A stretch of DNA of 64,000 nt from an uncultured Oscillospiraceae bacterium (GTDB taxonomy: Bacteria > Bacillota > Clostridia > Oscillospirales > Ruminococcaceae): assembly GCA_910588145.1 (NCBI GenBank), contig CAJUPO010000011.1, forward strand, positions 10,024-74,023, read 5' to 3'. Numbering within the stretch: the stretch's first letter is position 1; each line of letters starts with the position of its first letter. A program made the translations under genes and the position numbers. The notes beneath the pieces were generated by a model that saw nothing but the letters and a program-made list of their open reading frames with translations, was not told the origin of the DNA and did not search any database. This document shows, in pieces, positions 1 to 7,276 of the stretch.

Positions 1-1
1 C

Positions 2-421
2 ATTTTTCAAAGCTATAATCTGATTGATTATATGACACCCGCCGAGAATGTTGCTCTAACTTCCAAATTGCCGCCGTTGCCTATCTTGGAGCGGTTAGGG
101 CTTACGAAGGAAGAGGCAAAGCGAAATGTTTTGAAGCTCTCTGGTGGACAGCAGCAACGAGTAGCAATCGCCCGTGCATTGGCTTCTGACGCAAGCGTTA
201 TTCTTGCGGATGAGCCGACAGGAAATCTGGATGAAGATACTGCGGTGGAAATCACAAACATTCTGAAAGAATGTGCCCATCAGATGAATAAGTGCGTAAT
301 AATCGTAACGCACTCGAATGAACTTGCAAAGCAGGCTGATGTGATTTTGAAATTGCGAAAAGGAGAACTGCAAATTGCAGATACTCCCGATTCAGATACG
401 AGAAAAGGACGGAAAAGCTAA
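2..421 (+). CDS. ABC transporter ATP-binding protein, 5' end outside window
   Basis: C-terminal 139 residues of a LolD/MacB-type ATPase that would energise a membrane exporter or lipid/peptide transporter. The frame is open from base 2, reading IFQSYNLIDYMTPAENV, the usual Q-loop region. It then shows the ABC signature LSGGQQQRVAIARAL, Walker B VILADEPTGNLD and the H-loop VTHS. The N-terminal Walker A is upstream of the window. The permease partner is not visible; it probably lies to the left. The stop overlaps closely with the next small gene, suggesting an operon. Confidence 0.9.
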   Translation: MFQSYNLIDYMTPAENVALTSKLPPLPILERLGLTKEEAKRNVLKLSGGQQQRVAIARALASDASVILADEPTGNLDEDTAVEITNILKECAHQMNKCVIIVTHSNELAKQADVILKLRKGELQIADTPDSDTRKGRKS

Positions 422-589
422 ATGCAACATTTATCACATATCATTAAGGGTGAAAAAGTCCCCCAATTAACACAAAGAGAAATAGAATTGTATAAACGCA
501 CTTTTAGCAAAGTACATCTGACCACTCAAAAAATCGAGGAAATCTGTAAACAGATTTGCAAACATCACGGAGAGCAATTCTTTTTATAA
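422..589 (+). CDS. Small hypothetical protein (55 aa)
   Basis: ATG directly follows the TAA of the ATPase gene, so translation is probably coupled. The product is basic and soluble-looking, begins MQHLSHIIKGEKVPQLT and ends with a Cys/His-containing tail (EICKQICKHHGEQFF). No family is recognised. A GGGAGG sequence just after its stop serves the next gene. Support is position, coupling and tight packing only. Confidence 0.55.
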   Translation: MQHLSHIIKGEKVPQLTQREIELYKRTFSKVHLTTQKIEEICKQICKHHGEQFFL

Positions 590-602
590 TGGGAGGTGCA
601 AT

Positions 603-779
603 GTGAAGCGATTGATTGAATGGGTGTGCTGTCCAATGTGTGGCAGTAAAACCCGCATCAAAATACGGTCTGATACGGAATTGACAAACTTCCCACTATA
701 CTGTCCGAAATGTAAGCGTGAAGCATTGATTAAAGCAAAAGATTTACAAGTAACTGTCATCAAAGAGCCAGACGCATAA
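603..779 (+). CDS. Cysteine-rich KTR-domain protein (58 aa)
   Basis: Starts at GTG 603 behind a GGGAGGTG site. It shows two CxxC zinc knuckles (CCPMCGSKTRIKIR and LYCPKCKREALI) and ends VTVIKEPDA. This pattern matches the small 'cysteine-rich KTR' proteins often found on integrative elements of Firmicutes; their role is unknown, but zinc binding is likely. It is the last gene of the ATPase operon and is followed at once by a strong terminator. Confidence 0.8.
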   Translation: MKRLIEWVCCPMCGSKTRIKIRSDTELTNFPLYCPKCKREALIKAKDLQVTVIKEPDA

Positions 780-782
780 GAC

Positions 783-833
783 GCAGAGCCGATGAATTTG
801 TGAGATACTCACAGTTCATCGGCTCTGCTCTTT
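783..833 (+). terminator. Rho-independent terminator
   Basis: Perfect 14-bp stem (GCAGAGCCGATGAA pairing with TTCATCGGCTCTGC, 783-796 with 815-828) followed by a short T-rich tail. It ends the ATPase/KTR operon. Confidence 0.85.
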
Positions 834-1094
834 ATATAGCCATAGGTAGGACAAGCCCACCGAATAAAAAAAACGATGCTTCGGTGAGCCGATTTGTTAT
901 GCTCTGAACACTCTCCGACTTCGCTTTTTGAAGTTTGGAGGGATTTTTATTGCCTGCAAGCAGTAGCTTATATCTACATAAACCCTACCGAGGATTGGCA
1001 GATAACCTGTTAAAAAAATCCTTGTCAACACATGGGGGCTTTGCACCTCAAAAGTAGAAGCCAAATCTCTACAAAATAGAAATAAACTCTCCTT
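834..1094. other. Non-coding spacer with a hairpin
   Basis: No convincing gene. A stem of CTCC-ACTTC with GAAGT-GGAG near 911-940, followed by five T residues, looks like a second terminator. The rest (to 1094) contains no recognised site and probably belongs to the leader of the sigma-like gene. Confidence 0.4.
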
Positions 1095-1130
1095 AAACCG
1101 TAAAGGTATGACAGCCTTTGCGGTTTTTCT
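1095..1130 (+). terminator. Terminator or attenuator ahead of the sigma-like gene
   Basis: A 12-bp stem (AAACCGTAAAGG with CCTTTGCGGTTT) followed by TTTCTTTT, lying 110 bp upstream of the sigma-like start at 1240. Its position in a leader would suit attenuation; it may equally be a plain terminator of an upstream transcript. Confidence 0.6.
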
Positions 1131-1239
1131 TTTGTCGCTTTTTGTGGAAATACGCCGTAAGGCTATTTCTGGTGTTGGATGCCGTTCACCGCCTGCCAAT
1201 CTGGATTTTTCAAAAAAATTCAGATTGGAGGAAACAAAA

Positions 1240-1704
1240 GTGTTTGACAACACAAATCCCTATACCATCCGTTTTGAAGAAACGGATGGCAGAAAACGCT
1301 ACTTTGTAGCATTTACAGATGAGCAGGGCAACTTCCGAGAAACAGAGGTTACAAAGGCTGTCTATATGGAATTTTGCCACTTTATCAAGCGTGAGCGTAA
1401 TCTTCGTAGGTCTGATGAAAGGCATTTAGAACAATCGGAGTTGACCGAGGAAACGCTTTGCAGACGGGCGGTACATAAGCCAAAGCCCGTTGATGAAGCG
1501 GTAAACGATACAATCCGCATGGAACGGCTTAATCGAGCGATTATGGAACTGCCCGAAATACAAAGGCGGCGGTTTATGCTCCACTTCGATTTAGGCTTGA
1601 CCTATGAGCAGATTGGAGAAATGGAGGGCTGTACGAAAATGCCTATCAAGCGTTCCATTGACAGGGCGATTGAAAAAATCCGCCTTGAATTAAAAAACTT
1701 TTGA
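1240..1704 (+). CDS. Sigma-70 region 4-like regulatory protein (154 aa)
   Basis: Carries a C-terminal helix-turn-helix of the sigma region-4 type at about residues 100-150: LPEIQRRRFMLHFDLGLTY, then EQIGEMEGCTKMPIKRSIDRAIEKI. The N-terminal part is a small domain (FEETDGRKRYFVAF...) typical of integrative-element sigma-like factors; no region 2 is present. The start chosen is GTG 1240 with GGAGG at 1226-1230. An ATG at 1108 would lie inside the preceding hairpin and is unlikely. The role is probably control of element transcription. Confidence 0.8.
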   Translation: MFDNTNPYTIRFEETDGRKRYFVAFTDEQGNFRETEVTKAVYMEFCHFIKRERNLRRSDERHLEQSELTEETLCRRAVHKPKPVDEAVNDTIRMERLNRAIMELPEIQRRRFMLHFDLGLTYEQIGEMEGCTKMPIKRSIDRAIEKIRLELKNF

Positions 1705-1735
1705 TTTTTAGGGGCTACTTATAGCTTCTGAGTGT

Positions 1736-1780
1736 GGAAACAGGTGAAGGGATAAAACCCTTTGCCTGTTTTCCTTTGTG
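1736..1780 (+). terminator. Terminator of the sigma-like gene
   Basis: Long imperfect stem: GGAAACAGG-AAGGG pairs with CCCTT-CCTGTTTTCC, followed by TTTG. It lies 32 bp after the stop at 1704. Confidence 0.7.
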
Positions 1781-2279
1781 TGGCGAAAACGGGGATAGTT
1801 CCTTGACAACCGAATATCCATTCGCCAAACACTTCCTCTTTGTGATTGTGAAAATCATAAGCGTGTGCAGCGGTACGCCATGACCTGCCGAAAGGCAGAG
1901 AGCGAGAAATGCCGACTCAAAATATCGGGCAGCTCCCGATTCCGCCATAATCCACAAAGAGAACAATGGTACTCCCGTCCAGTCACAGTCCGAGCGGTAA
2001 CCAATCCGCCGCAGGCAATGAGGGCGGCTCTGTCAGAACGACAGTTGGGGTGAAACTCCCGTGGCGTCAGTTCGCTGCTGACCGTTTGGCGACTTCCCAT
2101 AGCGTTTCGGGGTGTCGAGGACAAATAGAAATGCTCCTATCATATCAAGCCAGATACAAGGCGGTCTATGGAAACAGAGCTTTGTTTTATGCTCTACCGA
2201 CCTTAAATTCTTCCTTGTATCTGGCGGCTACATAGGCAGGAATCCTCTGCCTAAATCCAGATAGGAGGTCAATCACATA
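1781..2279 (+). other. ~500-bp structured non-coding region upstream of mazF-like gene
   Basis: No open frame here looks like a protein. Many local stems are visible: a small CTGTC/GACAG hairpin near 2030, a GGGG-TGAA-ACTCCC tetraloop-like hairpin near 2050, a perfect 13-bp stem GCCAGATACAAGG (2149-2161) with CCTTGTATCTGGC (2213-2225) enclosing a nested AGAGC/GCTCT stem, and TAGGCAG/CTGCCTA (2233-2253) just before the mazF ribosome binding site. It is either a regulatory leader RNA or an element-maintenance site such as an origin of transfer. Which one is not decidable by eye. Confidence 0.5.
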
Positions 2280-2642
2280 ATGGAAAGGAACATCAAGCGC
2301 GGCGATATTTATTACGCCAAGTTAAATCCCGTTGTCGGCTCGGAACAGGGCGGCAAGCACAGACCCGTACTTATTATCTCCAACAACAAAGGCAACAGGC
2401 ACAGCACCACGGTTATTGTGGCGGCAATCACGGGCAAAGAACACGCCAAGCCTAATTTACCCACTCATGTCATAGTAAACGGTTGCGAGTGTCTTGAAAA
2501 AGACTCAATCATACTTCTTGAACAAATCAGAACACTTGATAAACAACGCCTGCAAGAGTACATCGGTACTTTCGACAGGCGTTTAATGTTATCGGTGGAT
2601 AATGCTCTGGCTATCAGCATCGGCATTTCAAAAAAGGACTAA
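2280..2642 (+). CDS. MazF/PemK-family endoribonuclease toxin-like protein (120 aa)
   Basis: The N-terminus IKRGDIYYAKLNPVVGSEQGGKHRPVLIISNN is the classical PemK/MazF start, with the conserved R of the HRPVLI segment. It continues with a TTVIVAAITG strand and a LLEQIRTLDKQRL segment, at full family length. MazF proteins cut single-stranded mRNA at short motifs. The start is ATG 2280 after TAGGAGGT. No MazE-like antitoxin gene lies upstream or downstream; the 66-aa gene at 2702 is not recognisably MazE. It may act in element stabilisation or regulation. Confidence 0.88.
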   Translation: MERNIKRGDIYYAKLNPVVGSEQGGKHRPVLIISNNKGNRHSTTVIVAAITGKEHAKPNLPTHVIVNGCECLEKDSIILLEQIRTLDKQRLQEYIGTFDRRLMLSVDNALAISIGISKKD

Positions 2643-2701
2643 CCCCTCTGTTATATCGTACAAACCCTTATGAATACATTATAGCGAGGTGGTGTTGATG
2701 A

Positions 2702-2902
2702 TTGAAATGTCGTGAGTTTATTTATGTCGGAGAGCCTGCTCCGCAAATTACCGAACAGGCATACACAGCGTTTTATCTGCATCTTCAAAAGTCAATACTT
2801 GCTTCTTTAGAAAAACGGGAGCTTTTGACCCATTCGCAATATAGCCGCTGTATCGAGGAAATAGAAAAACAATACAGTCAGAAAAACCGCAGCCAAGCCT
2901 AA
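2702..2902 (+). CDS. Hypothetical protein (66 aa), element accessory
   Basis: Starts with TTG 2702 behind GAGGTGG; an ATG at 2698 stops after five codons. The C-terminal half, LQKSILASLEKRELLTHSQYSR followed by a short amphipathic helix, resembles the short SHOCT-like helical hairpins found in element proteins ('L-L-gly/thr-tyr' pattern). No confident family. Its location between the mazF-like and recombinase genes suggests a small helper, perhaps an antitoxin or recombination cofactor; this is inference. Confidence 0.6.
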   Translation: MKCREFIYVGEPAPQITEQAYTAFYLHLQKSILASLEKRELLTHSQYSRCIEEIEKQYSQKNRSQA

Positions 2903-3019
2903 CCGCTTGGCTCTTTACATATAGAAATGTACGATTTCAAAATTTGCACATTCGACATACAAGCAATCACTCACTATACTTAAACTACGGCAAGTCATTG
3001 TCGGGAAAGGAGAGGTTTT

Positions 3020-4738
3020 ATGCCAACATTACAATATGAACTCTTAAACCAAGAGAGAAAAATGCAGGAAACGAAAAAAAGAGTTGCCGCCTATTGCCGT
3101 GTTTCCACGGACAATGAAGACCAAGCCAATTCTTTTGAAAGCCAACAGCGATATTTCCGCCAGTATATCGAGCGTAATCCCGATTGGGAGCTTTATGCCA
3201 TATTTGCCGATGAGGGCATTTCTGGAACGAACACGAAAAAGCGAAAAGAATTTAACCGCATGATTGAGTGTGCAAAAAACGGCGATTTTGATTTGATTAT
3301 TACAAAGGAGATTTCCCGTTTTGCGAGAAATACCCTTGATAGTATATTCTATACCCGTGACCTCAAAAAGCACGGTGTCGGCGTTATCTTTCTGAACGAC
3401 AACATCAACACCTTGGACGGCGATGCGGAGCTTCGCCTTGCTATTATGTCCTCTATCGCACAGGAGGAAAGCCGCAAGACTTCCGAGCGTGTGAAATGGG
3501 GACAGAAACGCCAGATGGAGCAAGGCGTTGTGTTTGGACGCAGTATGCTCGGCTATGATGTAAAGGATGGGAAAATGACTATCAACGAGGAGGGAGCGAA
3601 AATCGTCCGCCTTATCTTCCACAAGTTTGTGGACGAGGGAAAAGGCACTCATGTTATCGCCCGTGAGCTTCGGGAGGAAGGTATCGAGCCTATGCGTGTC
3701 AAGGAATGGCAGAATACGGTTATTCTCCGTGTTATCCGCAATGAAAAGTATTGCGGCGACTTAGTGCAGAAGAAAACCTATACGCCAGACTTCCTATCCC
3801 ATGAAAAGAAGTACAACCGAGGGCAGGAAGAATTTGTCATTATTAAAGACCACCACGAGCCGATTATCTCCCGTGAGCTTTTCGATAAGGCAAACCGCAT
3901 TCTGGATGCAAAATCGCTTTCGCAGGAGGGCAAGGCAAAACATAGCAACCGCTATCCGTTCTCTGGGAAAATCAAATGCGGCAGATGCGGAGCAAGCTAT
4001 GTCGCCCGATATAAGACCCGCAAAGACGGAAGCAGATACAAGGCATGGCGCTGCTATGAAGCGGCAAACCACGGTAGACCGCACATCGACAAGGCGGGTA
4101 ATCAAGTGGGCTGCTCTGGCGAGAGTATCCGCAATGAGGATGCGATTTATTTGCTGTACCTTGTTTGCAGGGAACTGAAAATCAACCGCCAGAAAGTTGT
4201 CGATAATCTCACCAGAACAATTGACGCTGTTATGCGGATAGATTTAACAGGAACAAGCACAAGTGCATTATCGGCGAAAATCGAAGAAGCCAAGAAAAAG
4301 CGAACAGGTCTTATAGACCTTTACACAAGCGGCGACATAGACAAAACCGAGTTTACTGCCCTAAGAGCCAAGTATGACGAGGATATTGAAAAGCTAAAGT
4401 CTACTATGGAGGGAACCCGGCAACAGCAGACAATGATACTGAAACAGCAGGAATTGATGACGGATATAAAAAACGCCATTGACGAGCTGATTAACGGTAT
4501 CCAGTACGAGGATGAATACTACACCCAGATACTCGACAAAATGGTAATCAACGATAAAAACAATATAGATGTTTATTTGAAAATGCTGCCGCATAAGTGG
4601 AGCTTTACGGTAGCAAAAGGCGTTACGGGGGCTTTAGAAACGCTAAAAAAAGCTAAAGCCTCAGAAAACTCCATTTCTGAGGCTTCACTACCTATATCAG
4701 TAAGCAGACCAGTAACTTCTGCATATGGAGAAGAATAG
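3020..4738 (+). CDS. Large serine recombinase (572 aa), C-terminus runs into host DNA
   Basis: Catalyses excision and integration of the element. The resolvase domain (residues ~20-165) has the catalytic serine in YCRVSTDNEDQ (Ser29) and the conserved ITKEISRFARN segment. A recombinase domain (~185-290, EGKGTHVIARELREEGI) and a zinc ribbon (~325-370, CGRCGASY with later Cys residues) follow, then a coiled coil (~425-480). TnpX/TndX-like proteins share this plan. The start ATG follows GGAGAGG. The last ~15 codons, after about 4690, are antisense cotJC, so the stop codon at 4736-4738 is provided by the insertion site. Confidence 0.93.
   Translation: MPTLQYELLNQERKMQETKKRVAAYCRVSTDNEDQANSFESQQRYFRQYIERNPDWELYAIFADEGISGTNTKKRKEFNRMIECAKNGDFDLIITKEISRFARNTLDSIFYTRDLKKHGVGVIFLNDNINTLDGDAELRLAIMSSIAQEESRKTSERVKWGQKRQMEQGVVFGRSMLGYDVKDGKMTINEEGAKIVRLIFHKFVDEGKGTHVIARELREEGIEPMRVKEWQNTVILRVIRNEKYCGDLVQKKTYTPDFLSHEKKYNRGQEEFVIIKDHHEPIISRELFDKANRILDAKSLSQEGKAKHSNRYPFSGKIKCGRCGASYVARYKTRKDGSRYKAWRCYEAANHGRPHIDKAGNQVGCSGESIRNEDAIYLLYLVCRELKINRQKVVDNLTRTIDAVMRIDLTGTSTSALSAKIEEAKKKRTGLIDLYTSGDIDKTEFTALRAKYDEDIEKLKSTMEGTRQQQTMILKQQELMTDIKNAIDELINGIQYEDEYYTQILDKMVINDKNNIDVYLKMLPHKWSFTVAKGVTGALETLKKAKASENSISEASLPISVSRPVTSAYGEE
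4656..4685. terminator. Perfect 12-bp hairpin at the element end
   Basis: AAGCCTCAGAAA (4656-4667) pairs perfectly with TTTCTGAGGCTT (4674-4685) around a 6-base loop. It lies inside the recombinase reading frame, directly before the element-host junction. Read on the minus strand it is followed by CTTTAGCTTTTTTT, so it would best stop transcription entering the element from the cotJ side. Confidence 0.6.
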
Positions 4739-4875
4739 CGCTGATTCAGGTATCTTAATGACGCAGCTAATTCTCCATCGGGTCCGCCTAACTGACTTAT
4801 AATAAACTTTGCCAATTTAGCATTTGGATTTTTAATTCTTACAGGATATTGAAGCTTTTTCTCATAATTCCACAT
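4691..4875 (-). pseudogene. cotJC: cotJC, 5' fragment, disrupted by mobile element
   Basis: Encodes the first ~61 residues of the manganese-catalase-like spore coat protein CotJC: MWNYEKKLQYPVRIKNP, then KLAKFIISQLGGPDGELAASL and AEVTGLLTDIG. In intact CotJC the sequence continues with an iron/manganese-ligand Glu-Glu-His region (TEELAHME); here it turns into element sequence at about 4690. A further ~40 codons stay open by chance. The rest of the gene would lie left of the element, outside the window. The start overlaps the cotJB stop (TAATG). Confidence 0.85.
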
Positions 4876-5129
4876 TAGTCAGCACCTCTTTCCCACGGCC
4901 AAGGTTCATTAACCCAGGTCCATCTGTCACGGCTTTTCACCTGACTGGATACAATTGGACCATAAAGGTTTACATATTCTTCCTCCGCAGCCTTTTTGAG
5001 GTCGTTATATTTATGAAAATAATCCAGACCCTTACGGCAGTTAGGATGAGTATCAAGGTAAAGCTTTATCTCATAAAGCGCAAAATCATACATTTGGATA
5101 GCTCGAAATAATTTATCTTTTTCGCTCAT
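4875..5129 (-). CDS. cotJB: Spore coat protein CotJB (84 aa)
   Basis: Short, acidic-aromatic protein matching CotJB: begins MSEKDKLFRAIQMYDFALYE, has a central LYLDTHPN segment, ends VNEPWPWERGAD with several Trp residues. CotJB is part of the CotJABC complex of the spore coat. The start at 5129 is preceded by GGAGGATATTGTG; an in-frame start further upstream would read through cotJA and is not used. It overlaps cotJA upstream and cotJC downstream, so the three formed one operon. Confidence 0.9.
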   Translation of the reverse strand: MSEKDKLFRAIQMYDFALYEIKLYLDTHPNCRKGLDYFHKYNDLKKAAEEEYVNLYGPIVSSQVKSRDRWTWVNEPWPWERGAD

Positions 5130-5352
5130 CACAATATCCTCCATTTGGTTCAAACGGTAAGTCAAGTTCCGGGAAAATTGTGCCGGCTGAAAATCCTGTA
5201 TGAACTTCATAGGGCTCTTCCCATTGTTGAAAAGGAACATATGCCATACCCAGGGGTGTATGTTCCGGAAATCTTCCGTTTGCATCAGTGTTACGTTTTT
5301 TTAAGTCTGAAATTTGCTCAAAACGCAATCCGTCAAACAAATTAAAATCCAC
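5113..5352 (-). CDS. cotJA: Spore coat-associated protein CotJA (79 aa)
   Basis: Contains the CotJA core LGMAYVPFQQWEEPYE and GTIFPELDLPFEPNGG. First gene of the cotJABC operon, expressed in the mother cell during sporulation in relatives. Starts at GTG 5352 with GGAGG ten bases upstream. Overlaps cotJB by 17 bp. With cotJC cut by the mobile element, the complex would lack its catalase-like subunit. Confidence 0.9.
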   Translation of the reverse strand: MDFNLFDGLRFEQISDLKKRNTDANGRFPEHTPLGMAYVPFQQWEEPYEVHTGFSAGTIFPELDLPFEPNGGYCDERKR

Positions 5353-5527
5353 AGTTCTTTCCTCCCGATTAATATTTTAAACTGACTTTTGCACGTATAG
5401 TTCCCCCATACAATACCATTTTATGATATATTAACTTATTTTGTTACATTGATTTTAAATATAAAGAATAATATGGAATATTTTGCATATTATATATATA
5501 ATATTACAATTTTCTTATGGTTTTAGC

Positions 5528-5556
5528 TTGACACGGACAAAAGTCTATGATAATAT
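5528..5556 (+). promoter_or_regulatory. Consensus promoter of aldo-keto reductase gene
   Basis: TTGACA (5528-5533), 17-bp spacer, TAATAT (5551-5556). Transcription would begin near 5563, so the in-frame ATG at 5547 lies inside the promoter and cannot be the start codon. Confidence 0.75.
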
Positions 5557-5591
5557 TAGACCAGAAAATAAATGAAAGGAAAAAATTATCT

Positions 5592-6572
5592 ATGTATATT
5601 GCAGATGAAAAACGCTATGACAATTTTACTTACAGACGTGCGGGAAAATCAGGACTTTTACTGCCGCCTGTTTCTCTTGGTATGTGGCAAAATTTTAGCT
5701 TTACGGACAGCTTTGAAAATATGGAAAAAATGTGTCATACCGCTTTCGATATAGGAATAAATCATTTTGATCTTGCAAATAATTACGGAAATCCATATAA
5801 CGGAGCCTCTGAAGAAAATTTTGGTAAAATACTTGATAAGGGTTTAAGAAATTATCGTGATGAGCTTTGTATTTCTACTAAAGCAGGATATGATATGTGG
5901 GCAGGACCATACGGCAGAAAGCATGGTTCAAGAAAATATTTAATTTCCTCTTTAGATCAGTCTTTAAAGCGTATGAACCTTGATTATGTGGATATTTTTT
6001 ATCATCATGTATATGATCCCGATGTTCCCTTAGAGGAAATTGCAGTGGCTCTTGATCATATAGTTAAGCAGGGAAAGGCCCTTTATGCAGGGATTTCCAA
6101 TTACAATAAGGAACAAACCGCTGAAATAACCGAAATTTTCAAGGAGTTAAAAACTCCGTTTATACTGAATCAGCCCTCATATTCCATGTTCAACAGATGG
6201 ATAGAAAAGGATGGTCTGAAAGATTACGCATATGAAACCGGAATAGGGCTTGCCGTATTTTCACCATTGTCACAGGGCTTGCTGACGGATAAATATCTGC
6301 AAACAGGTTCGGGAACGTCTGCACGTCCCTGGATGAAAAATCGTCCGGATGATGAAACACTTTCCAAAATAGAAGCTCTGAATGAGATTGCTGCTGAAAG
6401 AGGACAAAAATTATCTCAAATGGCTATTTCTTGGATACTGAGAAATGATAAAATTACTACTGTCCTAATAGGTGCAAGCCGTCCGGAACAAATCGTTGAA
6501 AATGCAGAGGCAGCTAAAAAAACAAACTTTACTGAGGATGAGCTTAATAGAATTGAAGAAATTTTGAGATGA
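5592..6572 (+). CDS. Aldo/keto reductase, L-glyceraldehyde 3-phosphate reductase-like (326 aa)
   Basis: NADPH-dependent (alpha/beta)8-barrel reductase. Visible active-site set: Asp/Tyr in FDLANNYGNPYNGASEENFG, Lys in STKAGYDMW, His in FYHHVYDPDVP. Cofactor-binding parts are QPSYSMFNRWIE, FSPLSQGLLT and LIGASRPEQI. The YDMWAGPYG and FSPLSQGLLTDKYL segments are those of the YghZ group, which reduces L-glyceraldehyde 3-phosphate and detoxifies carbonyls. The start at 5592 follows GAAAGGA and lies downstream of the promoter. Single-gene unit closed by a strong terminator. Confidence 0.88.
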   Translation: MYIADEKRYDNFTYRRAGKSGLLLPPVSLGMWQNFSFTDSFENMEKMCHTAFDIGINHFDLANNYGNPYNGASEENFGKILDKGLRNYRDELCISTKAGYDMWAGPYGRKHGSRKYLISSLDQSLKRMNLDYVDIFYHHVYDPDVPLEEIAVALDHIVKQGKALYAGISNYNKEQTAEITEIFKELKTPFILNQPSYSMFNRWIEKDGLKDYAYETGIGLAVFSPLSQGLLTDKYLQTGSGTSARPWMKNRPDDETLSKIEALNEIAAERGQKLSQMAISWILRNDKITTVLIGASRPEQIVENAEAAKKTNFTEDELNRIEEILR

Positions 6573-6601
6573 TCCGGATAAGGCTTAAATTGAATAAAAT
6601 A

Positions 6602-6640
6602 ATAAGCGCAGCAGATATTAAATCTGCTGCGCTTATATCT
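6602..6640. terminator. Bidirectional terminator
   Basis: Perfect stem ATAAGCGCAGCAGAT with ATCTGCTGCGCTTAT around TTAA, between the convergent reductase (+) and HD-domain (-) genes. Confidence 0.85.
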
Positions 6641-6657
6641 TTGGTTATATTAAATTG

Positions 6658-7155
6658 TCAGCTCTTTTTTCTTTGAAGTGTTTGTTTGATTTTATTATAT
6701 TTGGGAGCCAAAAACTCCAAAACTGCACAATATTTATCGACAATAACGATTACATAGCTCTCCTTGTAACGGGGAAGCTTCAATGTTACAGGCCACATAT
6801 GAGTTTCAATAATATCATTTTCCAAAATATCTGTATCAAATATTTCCTTTGCATTTTTTGCTGCAATAACAGGATGCTCTGAATGATGGGATTTTATATC
6901 AGATACTTTTCTGTCATAGTAAAACATATCATGCATAAGTCCGGCCCTTGCCGCCGAAACTGCATTGAATCCCAATCGATTGCAGATAATGTAATTATAA
7001 TATGAAACGTTCAGGCTATGCTGAAGACGTGTTGTACAGATATGATGGGTATAATCCTTGAGCTGCTGAATTTTTTCATTTTCATATATGTCTGAAATAC
7101 AGTCATAAAACGGAAGCTGTTCAATATTTTTTTTTGAACCAGTTGCTTTAAGCAT
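6658..7155 (-). CDS. HD-domain phosphohydrolase-like protein (165 aa)
   Basis: Metal-dependent phosphohydrolase fold: His in RLQHSLNVS, the HD pair in GLMHDMFYYD, further His in SHHSEHPVIAAK and THMWP, and Asp in IVDKYCAVLEF. Matches the small HD proteins of Firmicutes with unknown substrate (nucleotides or cyclic nucleotides are typical). The start at 7155 (MLKATGSKK) is preferred because AAGGTAGGTG lies just upstream; upstream ATGs have no ribosome binding site. Monocistronic by position. Confidence 0.8.
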   Translation of the reverse strand: MLKATGSKKNIEQLPFYDCISDIYENEKIQQLKDYTHHICTTRLQHSLNVSYYNYIICNRLGFNAVSAARAGLMHDMFYYDRKVSDIKSHHSEHPVIAAKNAKEIFDTDILENDIIETHMWPVTLKLPRYKESYVIVIVDKYCAVLEFLAPKYNKIKQTLQRKKS

Positions 7156-7241
7156 AAATATGACACCTACCTTATAAGTATTATGCTTCATAAGGAAATT
7201 ATAATTCAAATCTTTTAATATGTCAAGCGTGAAAAAATGTA

Positions 7242-7270
7242 AAAAAACCGGACTTTTTGTCCGGTTTTTG
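7242..7270 (-). terminator. Terminator of the oad genes
   Basis: AAAAACCGGAC / GTCCGGTTTTT stem; on the minus strand it is followed by TTTTTTTACATTTTTT. It closes the oadG-oadB unit. Confidence 0.85.
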
Positions 7271-7276
7271 ATTTTT

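Larger units (their letters stand above)
1..4690. mobile_element. Right end of a serine-recombinase integrative element inserted in cotJC
   Basis: Accessory genes typical of clostridial integrative elements (ABC ATPase, KTR-domain protein, sigma-like factor, MazF, large serine recombinase last) run to about 4690, where the sequence becomes the antisense of a spore-coat gene, cotJC, cut after its first ~61 codons. The left end lies outside the window. The exact junction is uncertain by a few bases (4686-4693). Whether the element is conjugative or only mobilizable cannot be seen here. Confidence 0.8.

Noticed and set aside
1865..2235. Open frames on both strands in the 1781-2279 region
   Set aside because: No ribosome binding sites, compositionally odd (Arg/Ser-rich) translations and overlap on both strands; the palindromes explain the region better.
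4573..4690. Continuation of cotJC beyond the junction
   Set aside because: The frame stays open for ~40 codons but is antisense of the recombinase gene and lacks the CotJC ligand residues; it is chance read-through.
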